The notes under the pieces were generated by a model. The model did no database searches and had not been told where the DNA came from. It saw nothing but the letters and a program-made list of their open reading frames with translations. Position numbers and translations under genes: made by a program. This document shows positions 9,562 to 17,512 of a stretch of 64,000 bases of DNA, piece by piece. How positions within the stretch are numbered: position 1 is the first letter of the stretch; every line of letters starts with the position of its first letter. The DNA is from Vreelandella jeotgali Hwa (GTDB lineage: Bacteria; Pseudomonadota; Gammaproteobacteria; Pseudomonadales; Halomonadaceae). The DNA lies in assembly GCF_000334215.1 (NCBI RefSeq), contig NZ_AMQY01000014.1, positions 310,001-374,000 of the forward strand, read 5' to 3'.

Positions 9562-10851
9562 TTACCCTCGGCTGGTATCCCGTGAGGCCGGCGGCGAGCT
9601 GCGCGGCAGGGTCACTTCGGTCAGCGTGCCGCCCCGGGGGTGATTGTACAGGCTGACGCCGCCGCCAAAACGGTTGATGGTGGCATGCGTCAGAAACAGC
9701 CCGATGCCCATGCCCTTGCTTTTGGTAGAGACAAAGGTCTCGCCCAGCTGGTCGGCAATGGCCAGCTCGACGCCCGGGCCGTGGTCGCGAATATCAATGA
9801 TCACGCTATCGTCCTGCCATTCCAGGCTGATATGGATGTCTTCGGGATTGGCATCGGCGGCGTTGTTGAGCAGGTTGGTCAGCGCCTGATCCAGCGTAGC
9901 ATCAACGGCCAGCCAGGGGCGCCCCCGACGTTCGGCGAGTGTCAGCCGATGGCTGACATCCGGACGCAGCACCAGCCAGCGCTGCACCACCCCCGCCAGC
10001 CATTCGCTGCCGTCGCGCACCGCCGGCTCGGCCATGCGTCGGCGGTCCGCGCTGTCCACCAGATGTTGCAGCCGTGCCTTGCAGATTTCCACCTGCTGGC
10101 GCAGCAGCCGGACGTCATGGTGCATGGGCGTGTCGGGGTCCGCTTCGTCTTCCATTTCGTTGAGCAGAATCGCCATGGTGGATAGGGGCGTGCCCAGCTC
10201 GTGGGCGGTACCGGCGGCCTGGGTGGCCACGGCCAGCACCTGCTCGTTACGTAGCGCGGCTTCGCGGGTGCGCGAAAGCGCGCGGTCGCGGCGACGCAGC
10301 GCATGCGCCATCTTGTAGATAAAAAACGTGACCAGCCCCGCGGATAGCCCGAAGTTCAGCCACATGCCGAGAATATGCAGGCTAAGTGGCGAATCCCCGG
10401 TCATGTACAGCCGGGGCAGCGGGTGATAATTAAACATCAGAAAGCTGTAGCCGCCCAAGGCGCAGGCGGCGATGATCCAGGTGTGCCGCCAGGGCAGGGT
10501 GGCGGCGGCTATGGTCACGGGCACCAGGTAGTAGGTAATAAACGGGTTGGTGGCCCCGCCGGTAAAGTAGAACAGCAGCGTCAGGCCGGCAATATCGGCC
10601 AGCAAGTGCAGCAGGTATTCAATATGCGCCACGTCCCGGGGGCGCCCCAGCCGCCACCAGGTCGCTATGTTGAGAACCCCCATGGCGATGACCACGCCCA
10701 CCACGGCGGGCACCGCCATATCAAAATCCAGCAGCTCCACGCCGATGACGATGGCGAGCAGAAACCCCGTCCAGGTAATGCCGCGCACAATGGTCAGACG
10801 CACCAGGTTGCGGTTGGGCGTGGACAGCGGCAGAGGAAGTTCGGTGGGCAT
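9562..10851 (-). CDS. Redox sensor histidine kinase, RegB/PrrB/RoxS type
   Basis: The 429-residue kinase has six predicted membrane helices in the first 185 residues. The GGATNPF motif (98-104) matches the conserved quinone-site motif of RegB. The H-box AAGTAHELGTPLS contains His217, and a Cys lies exactly 40 residues later (Cys257 in VEICKARL), the same spacing as the redox-active Cys265 and His225 of Rhodobacter RegB. A HATPase domain with NAADANP and GMGIGLFL follows. Together these support a quinone- and thiol-responsive kinase for the downstream regulator. It is the middle gene of a three-gene set. Confidence 0.94.
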   Translation of the reverse strand: MPTELPLPLSTPNRNLVRLTIVRGITWTGFLLAIVIGVELLDFDMAVPAVVGVVIAMGVLNIATWWRLGRPRDVAHIEYLLHLLADIAGLTLLFYFTGGATNPFITYYLVPVTIAAATLPWRHTWIIAACALGGYSFLMFNYHPLPRLYMTGDSPLSLHILGMWLNFGLSAGLVTFFIYKMAHALRRRDRALSRTREAALRNEQVLAVATQAAGTAHELGTPLSTMAILLNEMEDEADPDTPMHHDVRLLRQQVEICKARLQHLVDSADRRRMAEPAVRDGSEWLAGVVQRWLVLRPDVSHRLTLAERRGRPWLAVDATLDQALTNLLNNAADANPEDIHISLEWQDDSVIIDIRDHGPGVELAIADQLGETFVSTKSKGMGIGLFLTHATINRFGGGVSLYNHPRGGTLTEVTLPRSSPPASRDTSRG

Positions 10852-10856
10852 TGGGC

Positions 10857-11354
10857 TCAGCTCGCGCTGTCGGTGTCGTTGTGAAGGCTATCCTGGCGGT
10901 TGTTGTCCGCGTCGGCGGTGTCGTTGGTGCCGGTGTCGCCATTGCCCCGGCCTTTCAAACCGTGAATCAGAAACTTGATAAACAGCGTCAGCATGAAGGT
11001 CAGCCAGCCGGCGCTGGCCAGCACGTTGACCAGCAGCATCTTGGGCGGCAGCCAGGCATCTCCCAGCAGCGCTTCCAGCATCAGGTACAGCACCATCGCC
11101 AGCAGGAGCGGCAGCGCCAGCAGGTGCAGCCACATATCCGTGCGGCGTTTGCGTACGTGGTAACGCCGCAGAAAAAAGCGTAGCGGGCGGTGTATCCGGC
11201 TGAACAGAATAGCGGTGGCGACCAGCAGCACGGCAGCGAGGACCGGCTCGTTGCGGGCCTGCCAGGCGGACAGCGAAATCGACCAGCCCAGCCCCAGCCA
11301 CATCAGCCCTTCAAGGCCTGCCATGACATCGGCGAAGCGGCGTACGTTATGCAT
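10857..11354 (-). CDS. Uncharacterised membrane protein upstream of the redox two-component genes
   Basis: I do not recognise a family. The 165-residue protein has about four hydrophobic segments (roughly 12-30, 37-52, 76-96 and 105-128), an Arg-rich loop after the second, and a hydrophilic Asp/Asn/Thr-rich tail from residue 135. The ATG is preceded by AGGAAATAATCT. It ends 5 bp before the histidine kinase gene, so it is likely co-expressed and may assist or modulate the sensor. Confidence 0.75.
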   Translation of the reverse strand: MHNVRRFADVMAGLEGLMWLGLGWSISLSAWQARNEPVLAAVLLVATAILFSRIHRPLRFFLRRYHVRKRRTDMWLHLLALPLLLAMVLYLMLEALLGDAWLPPKMLLVNVLASAGWLTFMLTLFIKFLIHGLKGRGNGDTGTNDTADADNNRQDSLHNDTDSAS

Positions 11355-11526
11355 AGATTATTTCCTGATACTCGATGTCCTGATAACCAAGCCGTTCCCT
11401 ACCCGAACGGCGGCCCATGATACGCCGGATTTTCCGTCGGTGGCGATGCGGTATACTCTGACAGGCCGATTTCCCCCGGTTAATACACACCACGCCCGAC
11501 AACCCGGTGTTTGAAAAGGAGCCTTT

Positions 11527-12564
11527 GTGGACGCTATTACCCTGACCCGCCCGGACGACTGGCACCTGCATCTGCGCGATGACGCGGTGCTGGAAGCGAC
11601 GGTCGCGCATAGCGCCGCCCAGATGTGCCGGGCGATCATCATGCCCAACCTCAAGCCGCCGGTGACCACCACCGAGCAGGCGCTGGCCTATCGCGCGCGC
11701 ATTCTGGTGGCACTGCCCGAAGGCTCGACCCTTGAGCCGCTGATGACGCTGTATCTGACCGACACGACGCCGCCGGAAGAAATCGAGCGCGCGCGGCAGA
11801 GCGGCGTGGTCAAGGCGGTCAAGCTGTATCCCGCCGGCGCGACCACCAATTCGGCCTCCGGCGTGACCGACCTGACACGCTGCGATGCCACCATTGCGGC
11901 CCTGGCCGAGTGCGGTATGCCGCTGCTGGTGCACGGCGAAGTTACCGACGCCGACGTGGATATTTTTGATCGCGAAGCGGTGTTTCTGGAACGCGTGCTC
12001 AAGCCCCTGCTGGCGCGTCATCCGACGCTCAAGGTGGTATGTGAGCATATCACGACCGCTCAGGCGGCCGATTTTGTCATGGCGGCAGGCGATAACGTCG
12101 CGGCGACCATCACACCCCAGCATTTGCTGCTGAACCGTAACGACATGCTGGTGGGCGGTATGCGTCCGCATTATTACTGCCTGCCGATTCTCAAGCGCGA
12201 GCGCCACCGCGAGGCGCTGGTGGCGGCGGCAACGTCGGGTAGCCGCCGGTTTTTCCTCGGCACCGACAGCGCGCCCCATGCCCGGGGCGACAAGGAATCC
12301 GCCTGCGGCTGTGCCGGCGTGTTCAGCGCTCCGGCGGCGCTGGAGCTCTACGCCACGGCGTTTGAGAAGGCGGGAGCGCTCGACAAGCTTGAAGCCTTTA
12401 CCAGCCACAACGGCGCCGACTTCTACGGTATGGCGCGCAACACCGGCACCGTGACCCTCGAGCGTCGCGACTGGCAGCTGCCGGAAAGCTACGCTTACGC
12501 CGGCGGCCAACGCATCGTGCCGATGAAAGCGGGGGAAACCCTGGGCTGGAAGCTGATGACCTGA
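11527..12564 (+). CDS. pyrC: Dihydroorotase
   Basis: PyrC closes carbamoyl-aspartate to dihydroorotate in pyrimidine synthesis. The 345-residue protein follows E. coli PyrC closely in motif order: metal-binding DDWHLHLRD (His13, His15), [13 protein letters not shown] with the lysine that is carboxylated in this family, LVHGEVT, CEHITT and GTDSAPHA. The start codon is GTG, preceded by AAGGAG at good spacing. It is a single gene, with no other pyr gene nearby. Confidence 0.97.
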   Translation: MDAITLTRPDDWHLHLRDDAVLEATVAHSAAQMCRAIIMPNLKPPVTTTEQALAYRARILVALPEGSTLEPLMTLYLTDTTPPEEIERARQSGVVKAVKLYPAGATTNSASGVTDLTRCDATIAALAECGMPLLVHGEVTDADVDIFDREAVFLERVLKPLLARHPTLKVVCEHITTAQAADFVMAAGDNVAATITPQHLLLNRNDMLVGGMRPHYYCLPILKRERHREALVAAATSGSRRFFLGTDSAPHARGDKESACGCAGVFSAPAALELYATAFEKAGALDKLEAFTSHNGADFYGMARNTGTVTLERRDWQLPESYAYAGGQRIVPMKAGETLGWKLMT

Positions 12565-12617
12565 GCCATCCACTCCGGGCAACGAGCCCTTCGGTCGTCG
12601 CCGTTATGCGCCGGCGA

Positions 12618-13325
12618 TCAGGCGTCGGCCAGCCGCTGCAGCATGCGTTCGACCATGCGCGACGATTGCTGTGCGGCGAGCTCCAGAAATTCGTCAAACG
12701 ACAGGTGATTATCGCCGCTGCCGGGAATGTCGGACAGCGCCCGAATGACCACAAAAGGGCACCCAAACAGGTGACAGGTCTGGGCAATGGCGGCGGCTTC
12801 CATGTCCACGGCGAGCATGTCGGGAAACGCCGCCCGGGTGGCGTTTACCCGTTCGGGGTCGGCCATGAAGCTGTCGCCGGTAGTAATCAATCCGTCGCGG
12901 ACTTTGACGTCGTTCAGGCTGTCAATCGCCTGTTGCGCCACGCGGCGTAGTTCGGCATCGGCCGCAAAGGCCGGCGGCATGTCGGGTAGCTGGCCGAGTT
13001 CATAGCCGAAGGCGGTAACGTCGGCGTCGTGGTGGCGGACCTCGCTGGATACCACCACGTCCCCGATACGCATGTCCTCGGCAAAGCCGCCCGCCGAGCC
13101 GGTATTGATGATGGCGTCGGGGCGGTAGTGCTCCAGCATGATGGCGGTGCCCACGGCGGCGTTGACTTTGCCGATGCCGGACTGAAGTATCACCACCTCA
13201 AGGCCGTGGCAGCGGCCGTGATAAAAGACGCCGCCGGCGTGTTCGTGACGCTCGGCGTTGTCCAGCTGGTCGGCGAGAATGCGGACTTCCTGCGCCATGG
13301 CGCCGATGATTCCTATACGCTGCAA
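12618..13325 (-). CDS. mtnN: 5'-Methylthioadenosine/S-adenosylhomocysteine nucleosidase
   Basis: The 235-residue enzyme cleaves adenine from MTA and SAH, feeding methionine salvage and the activated methyl cycle. Motifs are QSGIGKVNAA, NTGSAGG, DMEAAAIAQ and the catalytic ALSDIPG. I assign an unusual TTG start (encoding MQRIGIIGAMAQE) because AAAGGAG lies seven bases upstream and homologues begin exactly there; no ATG fits. It sits behind folD and is separated from it only by a 9-bp tandem repeat, suggesting an operon. Confidence 0.93.
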   Translation of the reverse strand: MQRIGIIGAMAQEVRILADQLDNAERHEHAGGVFYHGRCHGLEVVILQSGIGKVNAAVGTAIMLEHYRPDAIINTGSAGGFAEDMRIGDVVVSSEVRHHDADVTAFGYELGQLPDMPPAFAADAELRRVAQQAIDSLNDVKVRDGLITTGDSFMADPERVNATRAAFPDMLAVDMEAAAIAQTCHLFGCPFVVIRALSDIPGSGDNHLSFDEFLELAAQQSSRMVERMLQRLADA

Positions 13326-13341
13326 GGCGTTCTCCTTTCTG

Positions 13342-13368
13342 TGCGGGCTATACGGGCTATGCGGGCTC
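13342..13368 (-). repeat. Three 9-bp repeats across the folD stop codon
   Basis: Read on the minus strand the units are GAGCCCGCA, TAGCCCGTA and TAGCCCGCA. The first is coding (the last two codons plus GAG of folD), the second begins with the folD stop TAG, and the mtnN ribosome binding site follows directly. The unit keeps frame, so an extra copy would not change the folD product. Confidence 0.8.
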
Positions 13369-14241
13369 GGGGTCGTGATGCGCGCTTGAGGGGTCATGGA
13401 GCTCGGCGGCTTCCAGGGTGTTTTCCAGCAGCGTGGCAACCGTCATGGGCCCCACGCCGCCGGGTACGGGGGTGATGTGGCCGGCAAGCCGTGACGCAGT
13501 CTCAAAGTCAACGTCGCCGGCCAGCTTGCCGTCCGGCTGGCGGTTGATGCCCACGTCGATAACAATGGCGCCGGGCTTGATCCATTCGCCCTTGACCAGC
13601 CCCGGCTTGCCCACGGCGACCACCAGCACGTCGGCGCGGCGGACATGCTCTTCCAGATTCTGCGTAAAGCGGTGGCATACCGTGGTGGTGCAACCGGCGA
13701 GCATGAGCTCCAGGGCCATGGGGCGGCCGACAATGTTGGAGGCGCCCACCACCGTGGCATCCAGGCGGCGCACCGGCAGATCGCTCTTTTCCAGTAGCGT
13801 CATGATGCCCCGGGGCGTGCAGGGACGCAGAGCAGGAATACGCTGGGCCAGACGCCCCAGGTTATACGGATGAAAGCCGTCGACGTCCTTGTGCGGCAGA
13901 ATGCGCTCGAGAATCGGACGGGCGTTCAGATGCTCTGGCAGCGGCAGCTGGACGAGGATGCCGTCGATGCGCGGATCATCGTTGAGCGTGTCCACCAGCG
14001 CTTCCAGGGTGTGCTGCTGGGTATCTTCCGGCAGCTCGTGCTGGAAGGAAATAATCCCGGCCTGTTCGCAGGCGCGGTGTTTGTGCTTGACGTAGATTTG
14101 CGACGCCGTGTCGTCGCCGACAATCACCACGGCCAGCCCCGGGGCGCGGGCACCAACGCGGAAGCGCTGGCCGATCTTGTCGGCTACCTGCTGGCGGACG
14201 TCGGCGGCGATGGCTTTGCCATCGATCAGTTGGGCAGTCAT
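13357..14241 (-). CDS. folD: Bifunctional methylenetetrahydrofolate dehydrogenase/cyclohydrolase
   Basis: FolD interconverts methylene-, methenyl- and 10-formyl-tetrahydrofolate in the cytoplasm. The 294-residue protein has the catalytic YVKHK motif (Tyr50, Lys54), [16 protein letters not shown], the dinucleotide site [11 protein letters not shown] and the C-terminal [10 protein letters not shown]. It fits metabolically with the glycine cleavage and YgfZ genes in the window. It is probably transcribed with mtnN and away from the tRNA cluster. Confidence 0.97.
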   Translation of the reverse strand: MTAQLIDGKAIAADVRQQVADKIGQRFRVGARAPGLAVVIVGDDTASQIYVKHKHRACEQAGIISFQHELPEDTQQHTLEALVDTLNDDPRIDGILVQLPLPEHLNARPILERILPHKDVDGFHPYNLGRLAQRIPALRPCTPRGIMTLLEKSDLPVRRLDATVVGASNIVGRPMALELMLAGCTTTVCHRFTQNLEEHVRRADVLVVAVGKPGLVKGEWIKPGAIVIDVGINRQPDGKLAGDVDFETASRLAGHITPVPGGVGPMTVATLLENTLEAAELHDPSSAHHDPEPA

Positions 14242-14360
14242 CAGGACATTCCTTCGTGAATGAGATCAAGGCGATGAAATCCGGGCCATGAAGCCGGGAT
14301 CGAGCGTAATGTTCGCATGCCCGCGCGGCCAGGCAAAGCAAAGTGCGCGTCCGTTAGCGG

Positions 14361-14388
14361 TTGACTTTGCCTTTGGAAACCGTATTAT
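14361..14388 (+). promoter_or_regulatory. Sigma-70 promoter of the tRNA cluster
   Basis: TTGACT (14361-14366) and TATTAT (14383-14388) are separated by 16 bp and followed by a GC-rich discriminator (GCCCCGC) of the kind seen at stringently controlled stable-RNA promoters. The first tRNA starts about 80 bp further on. Confidence 0.75.
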
Positions 14389-14470
14389 ATGCCCCGCTTG
14401 AGACGAGCCATGCGGCGGCGTCAGGGCGATCAATCCGAAGCACGATGCCACGAGCAGCAGACTTCGGGTT

Positions 14471-14547
14471 CGGGATGTAGCGCAGCCTGGTAGCGCGCCT
14501 GCTTTGGGAGCAGGATGTCGGGGGTTCGAATCCCTCCATCCCGACCA
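14471..14547 (+). tRNA. tRNA-Pro (anticodon TGG)
   Basis: A complete cloverleaf with encoded CCA: acceptor CGGGATG pairs with CATCCCG, anticodon stem CCTGC/GCAGG closes the loop TTTGGGA with anticodon TGG, and the T-arm contains GGTTCGAATCC. Confidence 0.97.
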
Positions 14548-14601
14548 CGCCCGGCGCGGAAGTTGGCGTCTTGCCTATCCAGGCATTGGCCTTGGTTCAG
14601 C

Positions 14602-14678
14602 GCGCTCATAGCTCAACCGGATAGAGCAACGGCCTTCTAAGCCGTAGGTTGTGGGTTCAAGTCCCGCTGGGCGTACCA
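14602..14678 (+). tRNA. tRNA-Arg (anticodon TCT)
   Basis: A complete cloverleaf with encoded CCA. The acceptor GCGCTCA pairs with TGGGCGT including two G-U pairs, the anticodon stem ACGGC/GCCGT closes loop CTTCTAA (anticodon TCT), and the T-loop is GTTCAAGTC. Confidence 0.96.
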
Positions 14679-14711
14679 GCCGTAATGGTGACAGGCTCAG
14701 CACGCAACGAC

Positions 14712-14777
14712 GTAGTGAAAACGCTGTGTAGTGAAAACGCTGTGTAGTGAAAAACGCTGTGTAGTGAAAAACGCTGT
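14712..14777 (+). repeat. 16/17-bp tandem repeat, four units, between tRNA-Arg and tRNA-His
   Basis: GTAGTGAAAACGCTGT occurs twice exactly and then twice with one extra A (17 bp). In a tRNA precursor transcript this would form an unstructured spacer that must be removed during processing. Confidence 0.93.
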
Positions 14778-14846
14778 AAAGCTGTATGATTCCCGATCAT
14801 TCGGTTAACAGCCGTTGAAACAATAGACGTTGAAAGCTGCCTTGAT

Positions 14847-14922
14847 GGTGGGTGTAGCTCAGTGGTAGAGCCCCGGATTGTGGCTCCGGTGGTCGTGGGT
14901 TCGATCCCCATCATCCACCCCA
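14847..14922 (+). tRNA. tRNA-His (anticodon GTG), copy 1
   Basis: The 76-nt gene includes the diagnostic extra 5' G (G-1) opposite C73, the anticodon loop TTGTGGC with GTG, and an encoded CCA. It is close to E. coli tRNA-His. Confidence 0.97.
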
Positions 14923-14993
14923 TCAGCGGCAGGCCAATACGTCGATACATGGGAAGCGCGGCTTTCCCGCTGCTTCAGGCAACAGTCGGTTAT

Positions 14994-15069
14994 GGTGGGT
15001 GTAGCTCAGTGGTAGAGCCCCGGATTGTGGCTCCGGTGGTCGTGGGTTCGATCCCCATCATCCACCCCA
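14994..15069 (+). tRNA. tRNA-His (anticodon GTG), copy 2
   Basis: This copy is identical to the first over all 76 bases and follows after 71 bp. It is the last gene of the Pro-Arg-His-His cluster, which resembles the argX-hisR-leuT-proM set of enterics in content but not order. Confidence 0.97.
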
Positions 15070-15097
15070 TTAACCGATGATTCCGTCCTGCCGGATC

Positions 15098-15144
15098 CAT
15101 ACTTGTCCCCTTCACACCTATCCCCCTTCATACTTACCCCCTTT
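15098..15144. repeat. About 16-bp pyrimidine-rich tandem repeat, three units
   Basis: Units starting at 15098, 15115 and 15131 share the pattern ACTTATCCCCCTTCA. They differ by several bases and by one or two in length. Confidence 0.65.
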
Positions 15145-15164
15145 CTGAAGCGCTGATTTTTCGG

Positions 15165-15233
15165 ATTCTGTTTCTTCAGATTCTGTTTTTTAAGTCCTGT
15201 TTTTAAGTTCTGTTACAAGTTCTGGTTCTTCAC
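15165..15233. repeat. 12-15-bp T-rich tandem repeat, about five units
   Basis: Units begin at 15165, 15180, 15195, 15208 and 15220 and share ATTCTGTTTTTTAAG in shrinking form. It lies about 20 bp downstream of the preceding array and has an unrelated unit. Confidence 0.75.
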
Positions 15234-15611
15234 GAACCCGTATTAACCCGTTTTTTGAATAGCCTATCCACTAGCCACCTCTCTCCGACGATTTGTCCTT
15301 TCGGGTGATGCTGTGGTTCCGACTCGGTGGTAGCGGCGAGCCAGCTTTACCCTCGACCCGAAGCACGGGTATATCGCTCGGAGGTCATTACACGCGACGC
15401 TAAAGATAGTGATATCAACTGCATTTTCGTATTTGGCGATATATTGGTTTACATTAAGCCTATAAAACAAATTTCGCCACTATACAAAAGCGCATTTTTT
15501 AGTGATATTTTTGCAGTATGTGAGTCGTCATTTCGGCGGCGGAAAACCTGAACAATATGACCGGCGGTGCATCCGATGCCGCGGTCAAATGCCTTTGACA
15601 AGGAGCAACAC

Positions 15612-16853
15612 ATGGCGCGTCGAACGCTGGTGCTGGGGGCAGGAATGGTCGGTGTCAGTATTGCCTGGCATCTGGCCCAACGCGGACGTGAGGTGGTACT
15701 GGTCGATCGTCGTGAGCCGGGGCGTGAAACCTCCTTCGGCAACGCCGGTATCATCCAGCGTGAAGCCGTCCGCCCCTATGCCTTCCCGCGGGATTTGAAA
15801 ACCCTGCTGGGCGTTCTGCCCAACCATCGCGTGGATATTCGCTATCGGCCGTTCGGTATGCTGCACGCCGCCACGCCGCTGCTGCGGTACTGGCTGAATT
15901 CCGCGCCGAAAAACTACCGCCATATCGTTCCCGAGTATGCTTCGCTGATTCGCTGCTGCCTGGAAACCCACGATCAGATGATCCAGGCAGCGGGTGCCGG
16001 CGACCTTGTACGCAAGGACGGTTTCCTCGAGCTGTTTCGCAGCCAGGGCTATTTTGACAAACGGGTCAAGGAAGCCGAAGAGGGCCGTGAACGCTTTGAG
16101 GTGCGCTTCAAGGCGCTCGACCGTGAGGCCGTCGCCGCTCTGGAGCCCGATATCGGCGAGGATGTCATCGGCGCGATACACTGGCTCGACCCCTGGACCG
16201 TGGCCGACCCGGGCGATCTGGTGGCCGCTTATGCCCGGGCGTTCGAAGCGGAAGGCGGGCAGTGTCTGCAGGATGATGTGACCGGCATGACGCAGACGGA
16301 TGACGGCTGGCAGGTCACCACCACCACGCAAACCCTCGAGGCCGACGACGTCGTGGTGGCGCTGGGGCCCTGGGCCGGGCGCTGGCTCAAGCCGCTGGGG
16401 TATCATTTTCCCACCTTCGTCAAGCGTGGCTATCACATGCACTACGCCGGGGAAGGCGACGCACGGCTCAACCACTGGGTCATGGATTCGGAGGTTGGCT
16501 ATTTGCTGGCACCCATGAATGCCGGCGTGCGCCTGACAACCGGCGCCGAGCTCGATGATCTCGATGCGCCGCCGCACCTGGACCAGCTGGCCTCGGCGGA
16601 AAAGGTGGCGCGTACGCTGTTCCCGCTGGGCGAGCGTCGCGATGCGGAAACCTGGAAGGGCGCGCGTCCGTGCCTGCCGGACATGAAGCCGATTATCGGC
16701 CCGGCGCCGCGTCACAAGGGGCTTTGGCTGGCGTTTGGGCATGGCCACCAGGGCTTTACCCTGGGCCCGGCAACGGGAAAACTGCTGGCCGGCATGATGG
16801 AAAACGAGCAGACGGCGATCGATATGGCGCCCTTCAGGGCCGATCGTTTTTGA
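15612..16853 (+). CDS. FAD-dependent D-amino-acid dehydrogenase-like oxidoreductase (DadA family)
   Basis: The 413-residue flavoprotein begins with an FAD-binding GAGMVG motif (9-14), continues with SFGNAGIIQ and ends with the DAO-family FGHGHQGFTLGP and GARPCLPD motifs. DadA-type enzymes oxidise D-amino acids to oxo acids and pass electrons to the membrane chain. The substrate is not evident from sequence; other DAO members (sarcosine or hydroxyproline epimer oxidases) are alternatives. The ATG is set by AAGGAGCAACAC; the upstream in-frame ATG lacks such a site. It stands alone, without a racemase gene. Confidence 0.85.
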   Translation: MARRTLVLGAGMVGVSIAWHLAQRGREVVLVDRREPGRETSFGNAGIIQREAVRPYAFPRDLKTLLGVLPNHRVDIRYRPFGMLHAATPLLRYWLNSAPKNYRHIVPEYASLIRCCLETHDQMIQAAGAGDLVRKDGFLELFRSQGYFDKRVKEAEEGRERFEVRFKALDREAVAALEPDIGEDVIGAIHWLDPWTVADPGDLVAAYARAFEAEGGQCLQDDVTGMTQTDDGWQVTTTTQTLEADDVVVALGPWAGRWLKPLGYHFPTFVKRGYHMHYAGEGDARLNHWVMDSEVGYLLAPMNAGVRLTTGAELDDLDAPPHLDQLASAEKVARTLFPLGERRDAETWKGARPCLPDMKPIIGPAPRHKGLWLAFGHGHQGFTLGPATGKLLAGMMENEQTAIDMAPFRADRF

Positions 16854-17034
16854 ACGGCGCGCGACACCCGGCGATGCCCCGGCGGCAAGACGATCGGGGC
16901 AAGCCAGGCGATCAGGGTAATCATGATAAGGTAAATAGTATCCGGCCGACTTTGCGCTTTGTGGCCCGCTTTGCTACTGTTGCCATAACCCGTACCTACA
17001 AACCTTACCGATTGCCCTATACAAGGAGTCTGTT

Positions 17035-17244
17035 ATGGATGCTTCCGTAAGCAACATGGTAAGCCAGTCACTGTATCTGAATCAGGCGCAGACCGCTCAG
17101 CAGGCTCAGATGCAGATTCTCAGGGAATCGCTGGATACCCAGCAGCAGCAGGTGACCCAGCTGATGGAATCGGCCTCTACCGGCGGCCAGATGGACCTCG
17201 CCACCGAAGGCAGCAAGGGCACCCAGGTCAATACCTACGCCTGA
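17035..17244 (+). CDS. YjfB-like small protein (putative motility family)
   Basis: The 69-residue protein is Gln-rich and amphipathic (SLYLNQAQTAQQAQMQILRE, then SLDTQQQQVTQLMES) and resembles the YjfB family, described as putative motility proteins. No flagellar gene is nearby and the function is unknown. AAGGAGTCTGTT precedes the ATG. The end of the gene and its downstream bases show a weak repeat of GCCTGAAT around the stop codon. Confidence 0.7.
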   Translation: MDASVSNMVSQSLYLNQAQTAQQAQMQILRESLDTQQQQVTQLMESASTGGQMDLATEGSKGTQVNTYA

Positions 17245-17286
17245 ATGATCCGGGCCTGAATCAGGCTTGAACAAAGAGCAGATCCC

Positions 17287-17320
17287 GCAGCAGCGCCGGC
17301 TTTTCCGCCGGCGCTGCTGC
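17287..17320 (+). terminator. Strong hairpin downstream of the YjfB-like gene
   Basis: A perfect 14-bp stem (GCAGCAGCGCCGGC and its complement) around a six-base loop lies 42 bp behind the stop codon. The T-run is short (TTGTG), so termination may be partial. Confidence 0.6.
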
Positions 17321-17419
17321 TTGTGCCAAGTATTCATACTGTGCCGGTTTCATGATCGGCGATGTGGCGCCACAGGCTGCATCGGCCATCCCGCCTATCC
17401 CTGCCAGGCCCCTCGCAGG

Positions 17420-17425
17420 TATAAT
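17420..17425 (+). promoter_or_regulatory. Possible -10 element of prfC
   Basis: A consensus TATAAT lies about 90 bp upstream of prfC. No good -35 hexamer is found at the right spacing, so this is only a candidate. Confidence 0.35.
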
Positions 17426-17512
17426 CGCGCCAATGCTATCTCCTGCCCGGCTAAGCCGCCGCTGATTCGTCACGGCGAACACAGCCCCGAGTCCGACAAT
17501 CTGCGAGGCACG

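Larger units (their letters stand above)
15070..15611. other. Noncoding region downstream of the tRNA cluster
   Basis: No supported gene lies in these 542 bases. The first 170 bases hold two degenerate tandem repeat arrays, described separately. The second half is clearly more AT-rich than the surroundings, with runs such as TAAAACAAATTTCG and two copies of AGTGATAT (near 15409 and 15500), and probably includes the promoter of the oxidoreductase gene. tRNA 3' flanks are common integration sites, but I see no integrase gene or repeated tRNA end here. Confidence 0.5.

Noticed and set aside
14657-15080. Short frames across the tRNA genes with a repeated TTTGATIRGSTTELH-like peptide
   Set aside because: These are translations of the tRNA-His genes, not proteins.
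15264-15470. 68-codon minus-strand frame behind the tRNA-His genes
   Set aside because: No ribosome binding site, no recognisable family and odd composition; treated as noncoding.
15070-15611. Integrated element or attachment site behind tRNA-His
   Set aside because: The AT-rich stretch is suggestive, but there is no integrase and no duplicated tRNA 3' end beyond the complete second tRNA gene.
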